Under the pieces are notes generated by a model that did not search any database, had not been told where the DNA came from, and was given only the letters and a program-made list of their open reading frames with translations. From Arctic95D-9 sp035967665 (GTDB lineage: Bacteria > Verrucomicrobiota > Verrucomicrobiia > Verrucomicrobiales > DEV007), in assembly GCA_035967665.1 (NCBI GenBank), contig JAYWLB010000086.1:15797-79796 (forward strand): DNA of 64,000 nucleotides, given 5' to 3'. Both the position numbers and the translations under genes were made by a program. This document shows positions 54,901-62,101 of this stretch, piece after piece; the stretch's first letter is position 1, and each line of letters opens with the position of its first letter.

Positions 54901-57900
54901 CGTCAATGCTGCCGGTGTGGTCGCCGCCGGTCAAATTACCACCGTGGCCGAGCTGAGCATAAGCATCCGTGCCGGGGCTGGTGTTGGTCGCAGCAAGGCG
55001 GAATTCAACCGCGCCCGCTGTTGACTGCACATTGATGCTGCCGCTGTTGCCGGCATCGCCCGCGCCGACTCCCACTGCAGCCGCTTCGTGACCACCGTGT
55101 CCAAGCTGGACGTAGTTACGTGTGCTCGTTCCGGTCTGGAAAAGAATTGTCTCCAGCGAAGTGACTCCTATTTCACCTGAATGGATCCCGCTGGCGAGAC
55201 GCCCACCGTGGCCGAGTTGAGCGTATCTGTCAGCAGCGCCCCCACCGGAACGCACTGTTATACCGCCCGCAACACCTCCCGCTCCGGCCTCTACTTTGAT
55301 ATCACCGCTATGATTCCCAACAGCACTTCGTCCGCCGTGTCCCAGTTGCGCATAGGCATTGGCAACAGTTCCGGCCGGGGCTGCAGCGACAGTGATATCC
55401 CGGTCCGCAGTCACCTCAATGGTGCCCCGATGATCCCCGCTTGTAGCGTAACCTCCGTTACCCAGTTGCACGTAGGCCGCATCTCCGCTTCCGGCTTGTT
55501 CCGTTTGAAAAAGAATACTTCCCCCGCTTGAGGTCACTTTAATATTCGCTGCAGAGCCGAGTGGGGCTGTCGTCGAATCAGCGTCGTAACCGCCATTGCC
55601 CAATTGTGCGTAGCTGCGGGCTCCCGCCCCGCCGTTGAACGTGATATCTCCCGACGCAGTGACACTGATGATGTCGACCGCCTTGCCCATAAGATCGACA
55701 AGACCATGAGTACCTCGTGCGGTCCGTCCGCCATTACCCACCTGAGCGTAATTGTCAGCACCGGTTCCCGCCTCGAAAGTGATCGCTCCTGCCAAAGCTG
55801 AAACAGTAATACTCCCGCTTGTCCCGCCATCGACATCGCGTCCACCATGGCCAATCTGCACATACGCCTCTGTGGCATTCGATCCTTTAAAAACAATGTC
55901 ACCGCCAGTCGCAGTCACACTGATGCTGCCCGTTTTAGACAAAAGATCAGCACCACCGTATCCGTCAGCCGCATAGCCGCCGTGCCCGATCTGTGCATAG
56001 GCATCCTGACTGAAGTTAGCCGTTGCGGCAGGATCAACGCCGCCCGCAGTGAAGGCGATACCGTTGCCTGCTGTCACCGTAATCATACCACGGTGATCAC
56101 CATTCGCGGCAAGACCGCCATGCCCCAACTGAACGTAGTTACGAAAATCCTGCGCCTGCATGTTAGGGCCGGCAACCGGGTCGACAAGGTCACTCGCGGT
56201 AAAGGTGATCGCTCCTCCCGCCTGCACGTTAATGTCCGCATTGTGACCGTCGCCATCAACGCCGCCTGAAGAAGCTGCATCAGAATCATATCCGCCATGG
56301 CCCAATTGTGCCCAGCTGCGCCGCCCATTGCCCTCGCTGCCGGCAGTATCGTCTCCGAATCCTGAGCCGTCGCCCGATACGAATTTGATATCACCTGCCG
56401 CCCGCACATCAATGATATTCAATCCGAGCAGGTTGCCGCCGTGGGCACCTTGCGTTGCATGACCGCCATGCCCCAACTGCACGTAGGATTCTTCTCCCGT
56501 GCCCGCTGTGAAGAAAATTCCTCCGGTATTGCTTACCATCCCACTCCGCGTGTTTACCAAGATGTCACCGCTATTGCCCACTTTCGCCGAGGCTCCGGTG
56601 AGGTAGTCAGCATCGTGGCCGCCGTGTCCCAGCTGCGCGTAGGTGCGAAGCGTCGATCCACCCGTGAACGAGATAGCACCGGAAGCGTCCGCGTAGATAT
56701 CCCCGACGTGATCGCCTTTTCCGGAACGCCCGCCGTGCCCCAACTGCGCGTAGCCATCAACACCTGCCTTTGAGGCGTCGAAGCTGATTGCCCCGCTCAA
56801 AGCAGCAATGTCGACTTTGCCCATCTGGCTACCGTCAACATTCAAGCCGCCGTGACCCAATTGCACATAGCCATCATTCACTGCAACGGCATCTCCTGAG
56901 ATCCCGGAGTTGAATGCAGTGAAGGTGATACCACCCCCGGCTTCCACGAGGATATTGCCTGAATGGCCCGTCGTGTCAGCGGTTCCGTAACCGTCCGAAT
57001 CGCGACCACCGTGACCCAACTGTGCGAAGCTGTCGTGAGAGAAAAACGACACCGGAGCATTAACCGGGTCACTGGCGATGACGCCCCCCGAAGTGAAAGT
57101 AACGTTCCCGTCTGCGACCACCGTGATACCACCTGAATGATCACCGCTGGATGCCAAACCTCCGTGACCCAGCATCACGTAGTTCCGGTAATCTTCCGCA
57201 GCAGGATCAGTTACCACCGCTGAAGTGAAGCTGACATTTCCTCCGGATGTCACATTAATATTCCCACTGTGCCCGATCCCGTCGACACCACCCGAACTCG
57301 CTGCATCGGCATCATATCCGCCATGCCCCAACTGCGCGTAACTGCGACGACCATGACCGACAGTCGCAACGAAAGTCGTGCCCGAGCCATCCAAATCTCC
57401 GATGCCCGACCCGTCGCCGGAGGTAAAGGTGATGTCCCCGGCCGAGCGCAAATCAATGATGCCGAAGTTGGCCCCCATGTTGAGGTAGCCACCGTGCCCC
57501 AGCTGAACATAGGACTCTTCTCCGCTGCCACCGAGAAACGACACTGATCCCACCGCGTTAACCACGGTACCGATCAGATTGCTGTTAATAAGGATGTCAC
57601 CCGTGTTTCCTTTCGTAGGAGTGAGAATGTTGGAATCGGAATCGTAGCCACCGTTTCCGATCTGAGCGTATGTCCGCTGATGCGAACCTCCGGCAAAAAG
57701 GATATCACCGGTCGCATCAACAATGATGTTCCCGACATGATCACCATCCGTCGACCTGCCGCCGTTGCCGATTTGCACGTATGCATCCGCGCCACTGCCT
57801 CCGGAAAAAGCAAGTTGAGCGTTCGTGTTAGTCACGTTTGTGCCATCAAAGCCGGCTCGAACCGTGATGTTACCGCTGGATCCCAGAGGCACTCCCTCCG

Positions 57901-60900
57901 GTGTGTTAAGATGGTAGGTTGTAGTCGAAGTATTCACTGCAGGCGAGACTTCCTCAGGCCGGATATTCCGGTTTGTTGCGAGATCCGCGTCGTAGCCACC
58001 GTGACCGATCTGAGCGTAGGCCTGGCTGCTTTGACCACCCGAAAATACCACTCCATTCGCCCCTTCGACGAGTATGTCGCTGCCGCCATATAGATACGCC
58101 ACTTCGACAGAGTCACCGGAACTGTTGACATCAGAGTCGAAAGTCACCTCGCCAGTGAGATAGTTAACGGTACCGACGACACTGGATGCGCCGTCGATGA
58201 GATTGCCGTTTCCATCATCAATGAACACTGCCGTGCCCGCTCCGGTCCCCTCTGGATCGACCGTAATGCGCACTGATCCCGGTGCCAGTGTTCCGTTGAC
58301 CAGGCTGGCGGTTCCCCCCTGAGTAGCCGCGACCGAACCGACTTCGGTACGAACCACCTGATACCCGTGATTACCGTATGTCTCATATCCGCCGTGGCCC
58401 ACCTGCGCGTGAGTCTGACCAAGAGCTCCTGCCGAAAAACTTACGAGACCACCCCCGACGACGGAGATATCTCCATTGTGTCCCTCGCCTGCTTCAGCGT
58501 CGTCGCGATAGCCACCGTGTCCTATTTGCGCATAGGCTGAAGCCCCGGTGCCTCCTGCGAAAGTTATATCGTTTCCGGACGATACACTGATCGCCCCCGT
58601 GTGGGTGCCGGGAAAGTAGCGATCATTGGCATTATTCTGCACAAAAGCCCCCGTGGTGCCGCCACGGTTCACGCGGTGGTCATTGCGCCCGCCGTGTCCG
58701 ATCTGGACGTAGCTGTTCGACGCTCCACCGGTAAAGACGATGTTATCCCCCGCAGACGCCGAAATGCTTCCTGTGTGCCCGCCGCTGGCCAGATAACCAC
58801 CGTGCCCGAGCTGAGCGTAATGAATGCTCCCCGCTGTGTCACTTGCGTCAAAACGAATATCTCCGGCGGCAGCTACTGTGATATTTCCGACATGGTCGCC
58901 ATCCGTATACGAGCCGCCGTGCCCCAGGATCACGGAAGTTTCCGTTCCCGAGCCGGCAGTGAAAAGCACGCTGCCTCCGGTCGACGTCACATTAATATTC
59001 CCCGTATTGCCGATCCGCTCGGCTGCAGTCGGACCGCGATCCACGGTATTTGGATCGTTGTCAGGATAATAGTTAGGATTAGGGTTATCGGCGTCACGTC
59101 CCCCGTGGCCGAGCATCGCATATGCCTGCGTAGTTGTGCCACCGGTGAACGTAATGTCCCCGACAGCATCGACGTCGATGCTGCCGGAGTGATCGCCGCG
59201 CGCCGTCCGACCACCGTGGCCAAGCTGAGCATACTTATCGGTACCACTGCCTGCGGAAAAACTGATCGTGCCGAGACCACCTTTAACGAAAGTCACATCG
59301 TCTTCCACAGCTTCATTAAAAATTCCGTCACGGTCGACATCGAAAACATCTGAGAATGCACCGTCAGTTCCGGCGCTGACAATGATTGCCCCGCCGTGAT
59401 TACCAATCGCACTGAGACCTCCGTTCCCGAGTTGAACATAGGCATTTGTGCCTACGCCGGTATTCCCATCGAAAATGATATCCTGAGCGGCTCTCGCAGT
59501 GATCGATCCGGTGTGATTTCCGTCAGTACTTAATCCACCATTACCCAGGTGAGCATAAGCATTTGTTCCGGTTCCGGAGCTGAAGAGAATACTTCCTGTC
59601 GTAGACGCCACCCGGATATTGCCGGATTTGCCGGTGGTGCCTCCGCCTGAATCGGCGTCATTGCCGCCGTTGCCGATCTGAGCATAACCGCCGCTGTTGG
59701 CGCTGCCGGTGAACTCAATATCACCTTTCGCCAAAATCGCTACATCGCCACTGTGAGCACCGCGAGCGAGGCGCCCGCCATGCCCGATCTGTGCATAGTT
59801 ATCCGTGCCAGTACCTGCCGAGGCGGCGATGCCACCTTTCGCGGAAATGATCGTAATAGTACCGCCGTGACTGCTCCCGGCATTACCCGCCTGGTATCCG
59901 CCGTGACCAATTTGAACGTAGTTTTGAGTCGATCCAGAGCCTGCATTCATCTCGATGCCACTTACAGCCGAAATCCGGATATCACCGGAAAGATTCCCCG
60001 CCGCCGTCGACGTCGTTCCGTCAGCGCCACCGTGTCCGATCTGAGCGTAGTTCCTGATATTACCGTTGCCGGCTGTCATCGTAAGCTGATTGTTGAGCTG
60101 AATATTGATGCTGCCGGTACTTGCCGCACCCGTGGAGACATCCCGATATCCCACCTGAGCATACCGGTCAGCTGTCGCGACATTGCTGGCCTGAATCGTC
60201 AAGTCGTGTCCGAAGAGATTCGTTTCTCCATGACGGCTACCCACCGCAATGCCGGATGCGGCAGCATCACTGCCTACGTATATACTACCGTTGATACCAC
60301 TCTGGACTTTGCCATAGCTATCCAAATTATTCTGAAAATCTGAAATGGTAATCGAGCCTGGAGACTGCAAGGGAGAGGAAACAGGAAGTCCAGTGAACCC
60401 ATCCCAACCGGCAACCGCATTCAGTGCACCGGTTCCACCATTTTGAACACTCGCGTTGAATAGGATGTCGCCGTGAGCAAGAACGGACAAACTGTTCGCC
60501 GAGTTCCAGGTTACCGTATCAACAAAAGTGATCGTGCCCCGGTCGGTGATCATTGGATCAGCCGGAGTGGAGATTACCACGTTGTTCGAACCCAAAGCCG
60601 TCTGCAGGCTGTTGCGCGCAATCACGAAAGGATTTCCTGCAAGATTGTGACTGGTCACATTCCTGACCTCACCGTTCGTGGGATCGAGTAACAAGGTTCC
60701 GGCCGTGCCGTTCGCCGCCATCGTTGAAACGGTCCCCGAGAAGCCAAGTCGCTCACGTCCGGAAACCTCGACAAAACCACCCGCATCGATGCCCTCGGCG
60801 GAAATATCGCCGAGAAATGTGGTGTCTCCATCGGCCCAGAGCACGACCGATCCACCACTGCCGCTTTCCACCGCGTCTGCGATGATGACTGATCCGTAGT

Positions 60901-62101
60901 CAACCGTCGTCGTGATCGCATTCATCACCTCCGCATCGCGACCCTGCAAACCGCCACCGATGCGCACCGATCCGCCTCCGGCTGATCCACTCGCGTCAAT
61001 CACAGTCGTTCCGCCGACTGCCACATTCAGTCCCTCGACAGTGACATCGCCACCTTTGCCGGTTCCGGATGACACATTGATCAAGCCACCGGCTTCGACC
61101 GATTCGCTACCGGTGATTTGAACCGATCCACCTTCAGCACGAATCGCACCGTCGACACGAGCGTAGGCCGCTTGAATGACGGCACTCGCAGACTTGCTCG
61201 CAGCATAGGAAGAGGATGACGAAGACACCTCAATCGAACCCGAATTCGATACCGAACCACCCACTCCACGAAGGAAGGCGCGCCCACCCTGATTGACCGC
61301 ACCAACGGCACGGATCGATCCCTTATTGTTGATCGCCAGCGCATACATATTGCCATGCGCCTTCAATTCGACAGCGGCACCTTCAATCGAACCCGTATTC
61401 AAAATGCCTGTGTTTCCGCTACCACCTGCGCGAACAAAAACCCGCTCTCCCATTGTATTCGATTTCGCGGCGAGAAGCACTTCGCGCCCCGCACCAATGC
61501 CGACCGTTCCGTCGCGAGCCGTGATCGATCCCTCGTTCGTCACCGTGTTACCGAAAAGAAAAACGTCCCCGCCGATCGCGTTGATCTTACCCAGGTTGAC
61601 GACCCCGGCGTCACCGCTTCCGAGGAAGGTCATGTCGCCCCCGGCAAGGAATTCTCCATTACTGAGGTCAAGGGTCGAAAGCACGAGTCCATGGACGTCA
61701 ATCATCCCGGTGGAACCAACGAGAATACCATTGGGGTTGATCACAAAGACACTTCCATTCCCCTGCAGTGCCCCGAATATCGCAGAGGGATCACCTCCCG
61801 TAACCCGGTTCAAAACCGCCGCCTGCGCGCCCGGTTGATTGAATCGAGTCGTCTCTCCGGCAGCAATACTGAAGTCCGACCAGTTGATGATCGCCATCGC
61901 GGAATTCTGATTCACGTTAAGAAGACCATTGCCGCCGTTAGCGATAGAAATATCACCATGGACGACCACGCCTCCACCGGGATTGGCCGAAACCGGACCA
62001 GTGGAGAACAGGAGCGCAGGAAAGAGGACTGCGAGAGTCGTTACCTGGAGTGGGGAGTTACGCCGAAAAGGCGATTGGGGGATTAGGGTACACGCGTTCA
62101 T
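42950..62101 (-). CDS. Giant two-partner-secretion exoprotein with about 100 repeats (6383 aa)
   Basis: 6383 residues from the ATG at 62101; a TTG two codons upstream is less likely. A signal peptide ends near PVSA-N (residues 1-39). A filamentous-haemagglutinin-type secretion (TPS) domain covers about 40-250: VVVHGDISIANGG, NWSDFSIAAGETTRF, VLNRVTGGDPSAIFG, and the NPNG motif at 122-125 in VFVINPNGILVGSTG. Then a Ser-rich segment (SSSSSSYAASKSASA) and, from about residue 640 to 6130, about 100 repeats built around Y-A-Q-L-G-H-G-G. The C-terminus (RKRKKDSRRVKPYKLFYNGY) lacks an autotransporter barrel. A TpsB-type outer-membrane transporter is needed but is not in this window. Expected to be a beta-helical surface adhesin or matrix protein; no toxin domain was recognised. 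Confidence 0.85.
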   Translation of the reverse strand: MNACTLIPQSPFRRNSPLQVTTLAVLFPALLFSTGPVSANPGGGVVVHGDISIANGGNGLLNVNQNSAMAIINWSDFSIAAGETTRFNQPGAQAAVLNRVTGGDPSAIFGALQGNGSVFVINPNGILVGSTGMIDVHGLVLSTLDLSNGEFLAGGDMTFLGSGDAGVVNLGKINAIGGDVFLFGNTVTNEGSITARDGTVGIGAGREVLLAAKSNTMGERVFVRAGGSGNTGILNTGSIEGAAVELKAHGNMYALAINNKGSIRAVGAVNQGGRAFLRGVGGSVSNSGSIEVSSSSSSYAASKSASAVIQAAYARVDGAIRAEGGSVQITGSESVEAGGLINVSSGTGKGGDVTVEGLNVAVGGTTVIDASGSAGGGSVRIGGGLQGRDAEVMNAITTTVDYGSVIIADAVESGSGGSVVLWADGDTTFLGDISAEGIDAGGFVEVSGRERLGFSGTVSTMAANGTAGTLLLDPTNGEVRNVTSHNLAGNPFVIARNSLQTALGSNNVVISTPADPMITDRGTITFVDTVTWNSANSLSVLAHGDILFNASVQNGGTGALNAVAGWDGFTGLPVSSPLQSPGSITISDFQNNLDSYGKVQSGINGSIYVGSDAAASGIAVGSRHGETNLFGHDLTIQASNVATADRYAQVGYRDVSTGAASTGSINIQLNNQLTMTAGNGNIRNYAQIGHGGADGTTSTAAGNLSGDIRISAVSGIEMNAGSGSTQNYVQIGHGGYQAGNAGSSHGGTITIISAKGGIAASAGTGTDNYAQIGHGGRLARGAHSGDVAILAKGDIEFTGSANSGGYAQIGNGGNDADSGGGTTGKSGNIRVASTTGSILFSSGTGTNAYAHLGNGGLSTDGNHTGSITARAAQDIIFDGNTGVGTNAYVQLGNGGLSAIGNHGGAIIVSAGTDGAFSDVFDVDRDGIFNEAVEDDVTFVKGGLGTISFSAGSGTDKYAQLGHGGRTARGDHSGSIDVDAVGDITFTGGTTTQAYAMLGHGGRDADNPNPNYYPDNDPNTVDRGPTAAERIGNTGNINVTSTGGSVLFTAGSGTETSVILGHGGSYTDGDHVGNITVAAAGDIRFDASDTAGSIHYAQLGHGGYLASGGHTGSISASAGDNIVFTGGASNSYVQIGHGGRNDHRVNRGGTTGAFVQNNANDRYFPGTHTGAISVSSGNDITFAGGTGASAYAQIGHGGYRDDAEAGEGHNGDISVVGGGLVSFSAGALGQTHAQVGHGGYETYGNHGYQVVRTEVGSVAATQGGTASLVNGTLAPGSVRITVDPEGTGAGTAVFIDDGNGNLIDGASSVVGTVNYLTGEVTFDSDVNSSGDSVEVAYLYGGSDILVEGANGVVFSGGQSSQAYAQIGHGGYDADLATNRNIRPEEVSPAVNTSTTTYHLNTPEGVPLGSSGNITVRAGFDGTNVTNTNAQLAFSGGSGADAYVQIGNGGRSTDGDHVGNIIVDATGDILFAGGSHQRTYAQIGNGGYDSDSNILTPTKGNTGDILINSNLIGTVVNAVGSVSFLGGSGEESYVQLGHGGYLNMGANFGIIDLRSAGDITFTSGDGSGIGDLDGSGTTFVATVGHGRRSYAQLGHGGYDADAASSGGVDGIGHSGNINVTSGGNVSFTSAVVTDPAAEDYRNYVMLGHGGLASSGDHSGGITVVADGNVTFTSGGVIASDPVNAPVSFFSHDSFAQLGHGGRDSDGYGTADTTGHSGNILVEAGGGITFTAFNSGISGDAVAVNDGYVQLGHGGLNVDGSQMGKVDIAALSGAISFDASKAGVDGYAQLGHGGRSGKGDHVGDIYADASGAISFTGGSTLRTYAQLGHGGHDADYLTGASAKVGNSGDILVNTRSGMVSNTGGIFFTAGTGEESYVQLGHGGHATQGAHGGNLLGLNIIDVRAAGDIKFVSGDGSGFGDDTAGSEGNGRRSWAQLGHGGYDSDAASSGGVDGDGHNADINVQAGGAITFTASDLVDPVAGPNMQAQDFRNYVQLGHGGLAANGDHRGMITVTAGNGIAFTAGGVDPAATANFSQDAYAQIGHGGYAADGYGGADLLSKTGSISVTATGGDIVFKGSNATEAYVQIGHGGRDVDGGTSGSITVSALAGAITFEAGTGADNYAQVGNGGRTARGTHGLVDLMGKAVDIISVTASGDITFNGGAGARSYAQLGNGGYDADSTTAPLGSAANIKVTSSGGSILFQTEQAGSGDAAYVQLGNGGYATSGDHRGTIEVTADRDITVAAAPAGTVANAYAQLGHGGRSAVGNHSGDIKVEAGAGGVAGGITVRSGGGAADRYAQLGHGGRLASGIHSGEIGVTSLETILFQTGTSTRNYVQLGHGGHEAAAVGVGAGDAGNSGSINVQSTAGAVEFRLAATNTSPGTDAYAQLGHGGNLTGGDHTGSIDVTAETNLLFRGSSSTGTGSDSYVQLGHGGMDASGNFNGDITATANTGYAQFRSGASTSTTTTAGNNRYALLGHGGTNSAGSFSGDIRLLADDAITFSNQSSSATIGSYTQLGHGGLNASSTAGHLGDIAVTSRTSSITFTGAAGSSTDSYTQLGHGGTNATGSHSGDIAVQSATTTTFTGGTAGIRNYAQLGHGGFNADALAGEGHSGRIGVAAGTNLTFTAGSGSSEESYAQLGHGGSGATGNHNGDIVARAGNTLIFNASTGTDTIVPDPVDPINNPPTRIDNRGYAQLGHGGYAASGNHSGNITASSQLTGDFVDIGDFDGDGFNEVISMVGGATTTNPFSFLAGTDATGDAASDAYAQLGHGGRLATGTRTGDILVDVERTVRFQAGALGARTYAQLGHGGHDAASVIDGLNPIALANSGDIDVRARTGAVNFLWVATNTATSSETYIQLGHGGFVSDPLISGVDAGGHNTGDIAVAAGTNVLFRSTDDATVDSNSNYAQLGHGGLRWVGNHSGDIAAWAGAAGVSGTVTFSAPNLTTAAAGISQNRYVQLGHGGFQARGDHSGDISVLSLGSISFRGGRVEGGYAQLGHGGLDADDTNTALGNTGDIRVASQTGNINFQWNASTDTPGEYSYVQLGHGGYQNSGDHSGDTTVRAGGLIQFRGGTGNTAPATGFVGNYAQLGHGGFEAAGNHSGDLTVSAGTDGAFVDVFDLNMNGIYGEASLDEVTFTSTGAGTITFLSGGSQADRYAQLGHGGTTARGDHDGNISVTALGNIVFTAGTGTRGYAMIGHGGHDADSHNPAYYQDNDPLNLLRGPTDAERIGNSGNIYVESLDGDILFTTGNATGSTFTPVQIGHGGTYTDGDHVGDITVIADADKSNAGSGGNITFRANTSGTTHSAQIGHGGFEASGGHTGAIVVTAGEAITFTGGSTNNNVQIGHGGVNDHRVTRGGSSPNYTQTNNNDLYYPGTHIGSVMVGAGTDITFTGGSGTAAYAQIGHGGYRNAAEAGEGHNGAISVIGGGSVNFTALNGAQGYVQVGHGGYEAFGNHGYEAVRSEVGSIAATQIGSASLGNGALAPGSVKITVDPQGTGAGTATFTDDGKGNLIDASLSVVGAVNYLTGEVAFTTNVNGAGDAVEVAYLHGGSDILVDGGTGVMFTAGTGSNTNAQIGHGGPNSSFSSTLNLDPEEDAPATNTSTTTYHLNTPSVDPLGTSGNITVLSGTGNTTDPTAAVTFTSGAGNDAYAQIGNGGRNARGDHRGEIDVKAAGDISFAAFNGGAATQTVTNNGTLNNLLQNDTATSYTMAQTGNLERGTIVITYNNPLAGFTGTIKSDDAGRLFDGETQVGTVTTGGVIDLTVTVSDSSAGAAASVITFDHLNLGLRSYVQIGHGGDDADNPNATTPGDPGNLGNISVTSNDGAISFAAGSRNESYAQIGHGGYATNGDHSGNVVVEALGTNGAITFTAGNRAEAYAQLGHGGRSAKGNFGLVDVDNDMLADGDITARAAGVITFTAGSAGQTYAQLGHGGYDADTVTTPGNPSNRGNILVESNTGNIAFSAAGSVGSNAYVQLGHGGMATSGDFSGSIAARALGGSVIFTGGEANDGYAQLGHGGRSAKGDHNGAIEVVGANGVFFTGGGVATVTGEKRTVLNDAAATGGGATGTLANTGNLDRSSFVITVFEPVLPEYATLTSDSDGILYDGNGVPVGSVATNGTVTFDVAVAKAGAEGISVAYNHINYSRGYVQLGNGGHDADPTGAAAGTPSQRGNINVVSTAGNIEFTAGLGDANYAQLGNGGFTTSGDHSGEITVEAAGDVKFTAGTFANTATGTLNSRATNYAQLGHGGNSATGNHSGTISVSSTGGGITALAGNGTDTYVQIGHGGRTARGDHGGKIDVTALNDITFTGGSAGQTYAMIGHGGRDADNPNPTHYPDNDPATLDRGPTADERVGNNGNIAVTSSAGNVAFTTGSGTESFVQIGHGGSLTDGDHVGSITVSAVDILFDASNSVGTTHYAQLGHGGYLASGGHEGIITVNATGAITFAAGTTGSYTQIGHGGYNDHRLTRGGSSPNYTQANNNDRYFSGTHSGAISVSAGSEISFTGGAGTGSYGQIGHGGFRNAAEAGEGHSGDISVVGGGVVSFTAQNGSQAYVQVGHGGYEAFGNHGYEVVQTEAGSIAATQAGSATLANGALAPGSVKITVDPEGVGAGTATFTDDGEGNLIDASLTVVGTVNYLTGEVAFTTNVNGAGDAVEVAYLHGGSDILVDGGMGVMFTAGTGSNTNAQIGHGGASSSFSSTLNIDPEESAPAANTSTTTYHLNTPSVDPLGMSGNVTVLSGTGNTTNPAAAVTFTSGAGNDAYAQIGNGGRNARGDHRGEIDVQAAGDISFVSFNGGAASQTVTNNGTLNNLLQNDAATSYTMAQTGNLERGTIVITYANPLAGFTGEIRGDSFGRLFDGDVQVGTVSTGGVIDLTVTVSDSGAGAPASVITFDHLNLGLRSYVQIGHGGNDADFPTALTPGDGGNLGNISVVSNDGAINFAAGSRTESYAQIGHGGYVTNGDHSGNIVVEALGANGAITFAAGNRVEAYAQLGHGGRSARGNFGLVDVDNDMILDGDITARSTGSIAFTAGSAGQTYAQLGHGGYDSDALTTAPNASNRGNILVESNTGDITFNAAGSVGANAYVQLGHGGHSTNGDFSGSITAHALGGSVVFTGGEVNERYAQIGHGGRSAKGDHTGNIDVIGATGVIFTGGGIATVAEESSAALIDAAAGGGATATLAITSNIDRSSIVITVSNPVLPQYATLTSNAAGQLFDAMNNQVGTISAAGVVTFTTAVSSSNANAVTVAYNHSGYSRGYVQLGHGGYDSDPTGAATTKLSKSGEIKVASTSGDIAFTAGQGGNNYAQLGHGGMQTTGARSGAIEVISGGNVILNRGTADDAYVQIGHGTRSATGNSTGDISISASNGGSVLIQGSGLPATNGTAARTYGMIGHGGHDADGAHNGAIDITAEGQVLVQGGGTDAGFAMIGHGGNITDGALGDANDFISVRAGTGVSVLGGTGNDSFAMIGLGGLTSTGTREADILVETTNGNIVLTGGSSTTVDDSFAQIGNGGAQTTSTTQGNVKVRAGNGDVILTAGAGQVGTTTQTANYVQIGHGGHENIGNHGLASDTIAVLANNIVLNGGTTVDEAYAQIGNGGFGSNGNHAGNIQIDATGNLTVRGGTRVEAYALVGHGGVRDTFVPANANYTTGTRTGSILGNVRGTTSLVDQTTIGFMGHLGTTGVAAGSRLALITGQLDTSASLRKTTGLIQNMIGGGDVEIGVTNGNLLIDGTGVFANNANGIDLFATGDVTFMSSVQNAGSGGVTVVGGWDGSTGLMRTIDRDAVVPVPVLSLNADSVFADANGFGNAGGVIVGNAAQARAVVVGSANGTTRVAGNSVEVNGSATTAGSAAQIGFNEEVYRLGGGANGVASTGAITVFTKEGGLSLQGGSVANAAAQIGHGGNNGISAGFSGDIMIDLGKGNATADLTVRGGSGSDSYARIGNGGRRAHGAKSGNISIAANSVELSGGTNNFTSAAIGHGGGEGSGTIGGSINVVAPGDVSLLGDSGDFASAQIGHGGAFYAGGITSSLTSLQVGGDLEVRGGSGVMASAQVGHGGSRFSGNIAGTELTVDVTNDILVSGGAGNFSYGQIGFGGYGGAGNLSGDIDVAAGNEIVLMATNGSGASFAKIGHGDDLDLAISSLGSTGNWSGNINVGAGSNLTMIDAMIGHANVLSLGTSTGGVTAIGVSRNAPADPSGGTLTADAESEFAGEDELRIYLPSRENNEIASGAVVNGVTYAGASVDPTPTQGDDEFTINILGDEILFPNEHTNQLGSGPAPVNAARYAFYYDYIVLEALPEIIVIPSEGDNGEGNTLGEAALRGLREVMSDVIYRLDDELFDDVQRKRKKDSRRVKPYKLFYNGYRQYGPNGESIFDRQTRNAAEEADNTSILPVIN
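43730..60170 (-). repeat. About 100 coding repeats around Y-A-Q-L-G-H-G-G
   Basis: Within the exoprotein I counted about 100 units by eye. Two classes largely alternate. One reads YAQLGHGG, R/Y-x-A-x-GDHSG, I-x-V-x-A, then I-x-F-x-G. The other reads YAQLGHGGYDAD, short variable segment, GN-x-GNI-x-V-x-S. Units range from about 30 to 70 residues. Copies near the N- and C-terminal ends of the array are more diverged (SAAIGHGGGEG, FAKIGHGDD), and the middle is more uniform. The regular spacing fits rungs of a beta-helix. The repeats are translated and diverged, so this is not a CRISPR array. Confidence 0.85.
46370..53050 (-). repeat. Tandem super-repeat of about 3.3 kb, two copies
   Basis: Landmarks recur with an offset of 3.3 kb: the module with NLERGTIVITY at about 47440-47740 and 50770-51070; the module NxDRSSxVITV at about 46370-46670 and 49690-49970; the module with GSVKITVDP at about 48110-48380 and 51460-51720; and the stretch RGPTxxERxGN at about 49080 and 52440. 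The DNA over 80 bp from about 48125 and 51470 is almost identical, so the duplication is fairly recent. A third copy of the GSVxITVDP/RGPT block lies at about 58080-59070, two periods further on. Confidence 0.75.

Noticed and set aside
43730..60170. Regularly spaced repeats that could suggest a CRISPR array
   Set aside because: The repeats are in frame, translated, diverged and variable in length; no cas genes are present.
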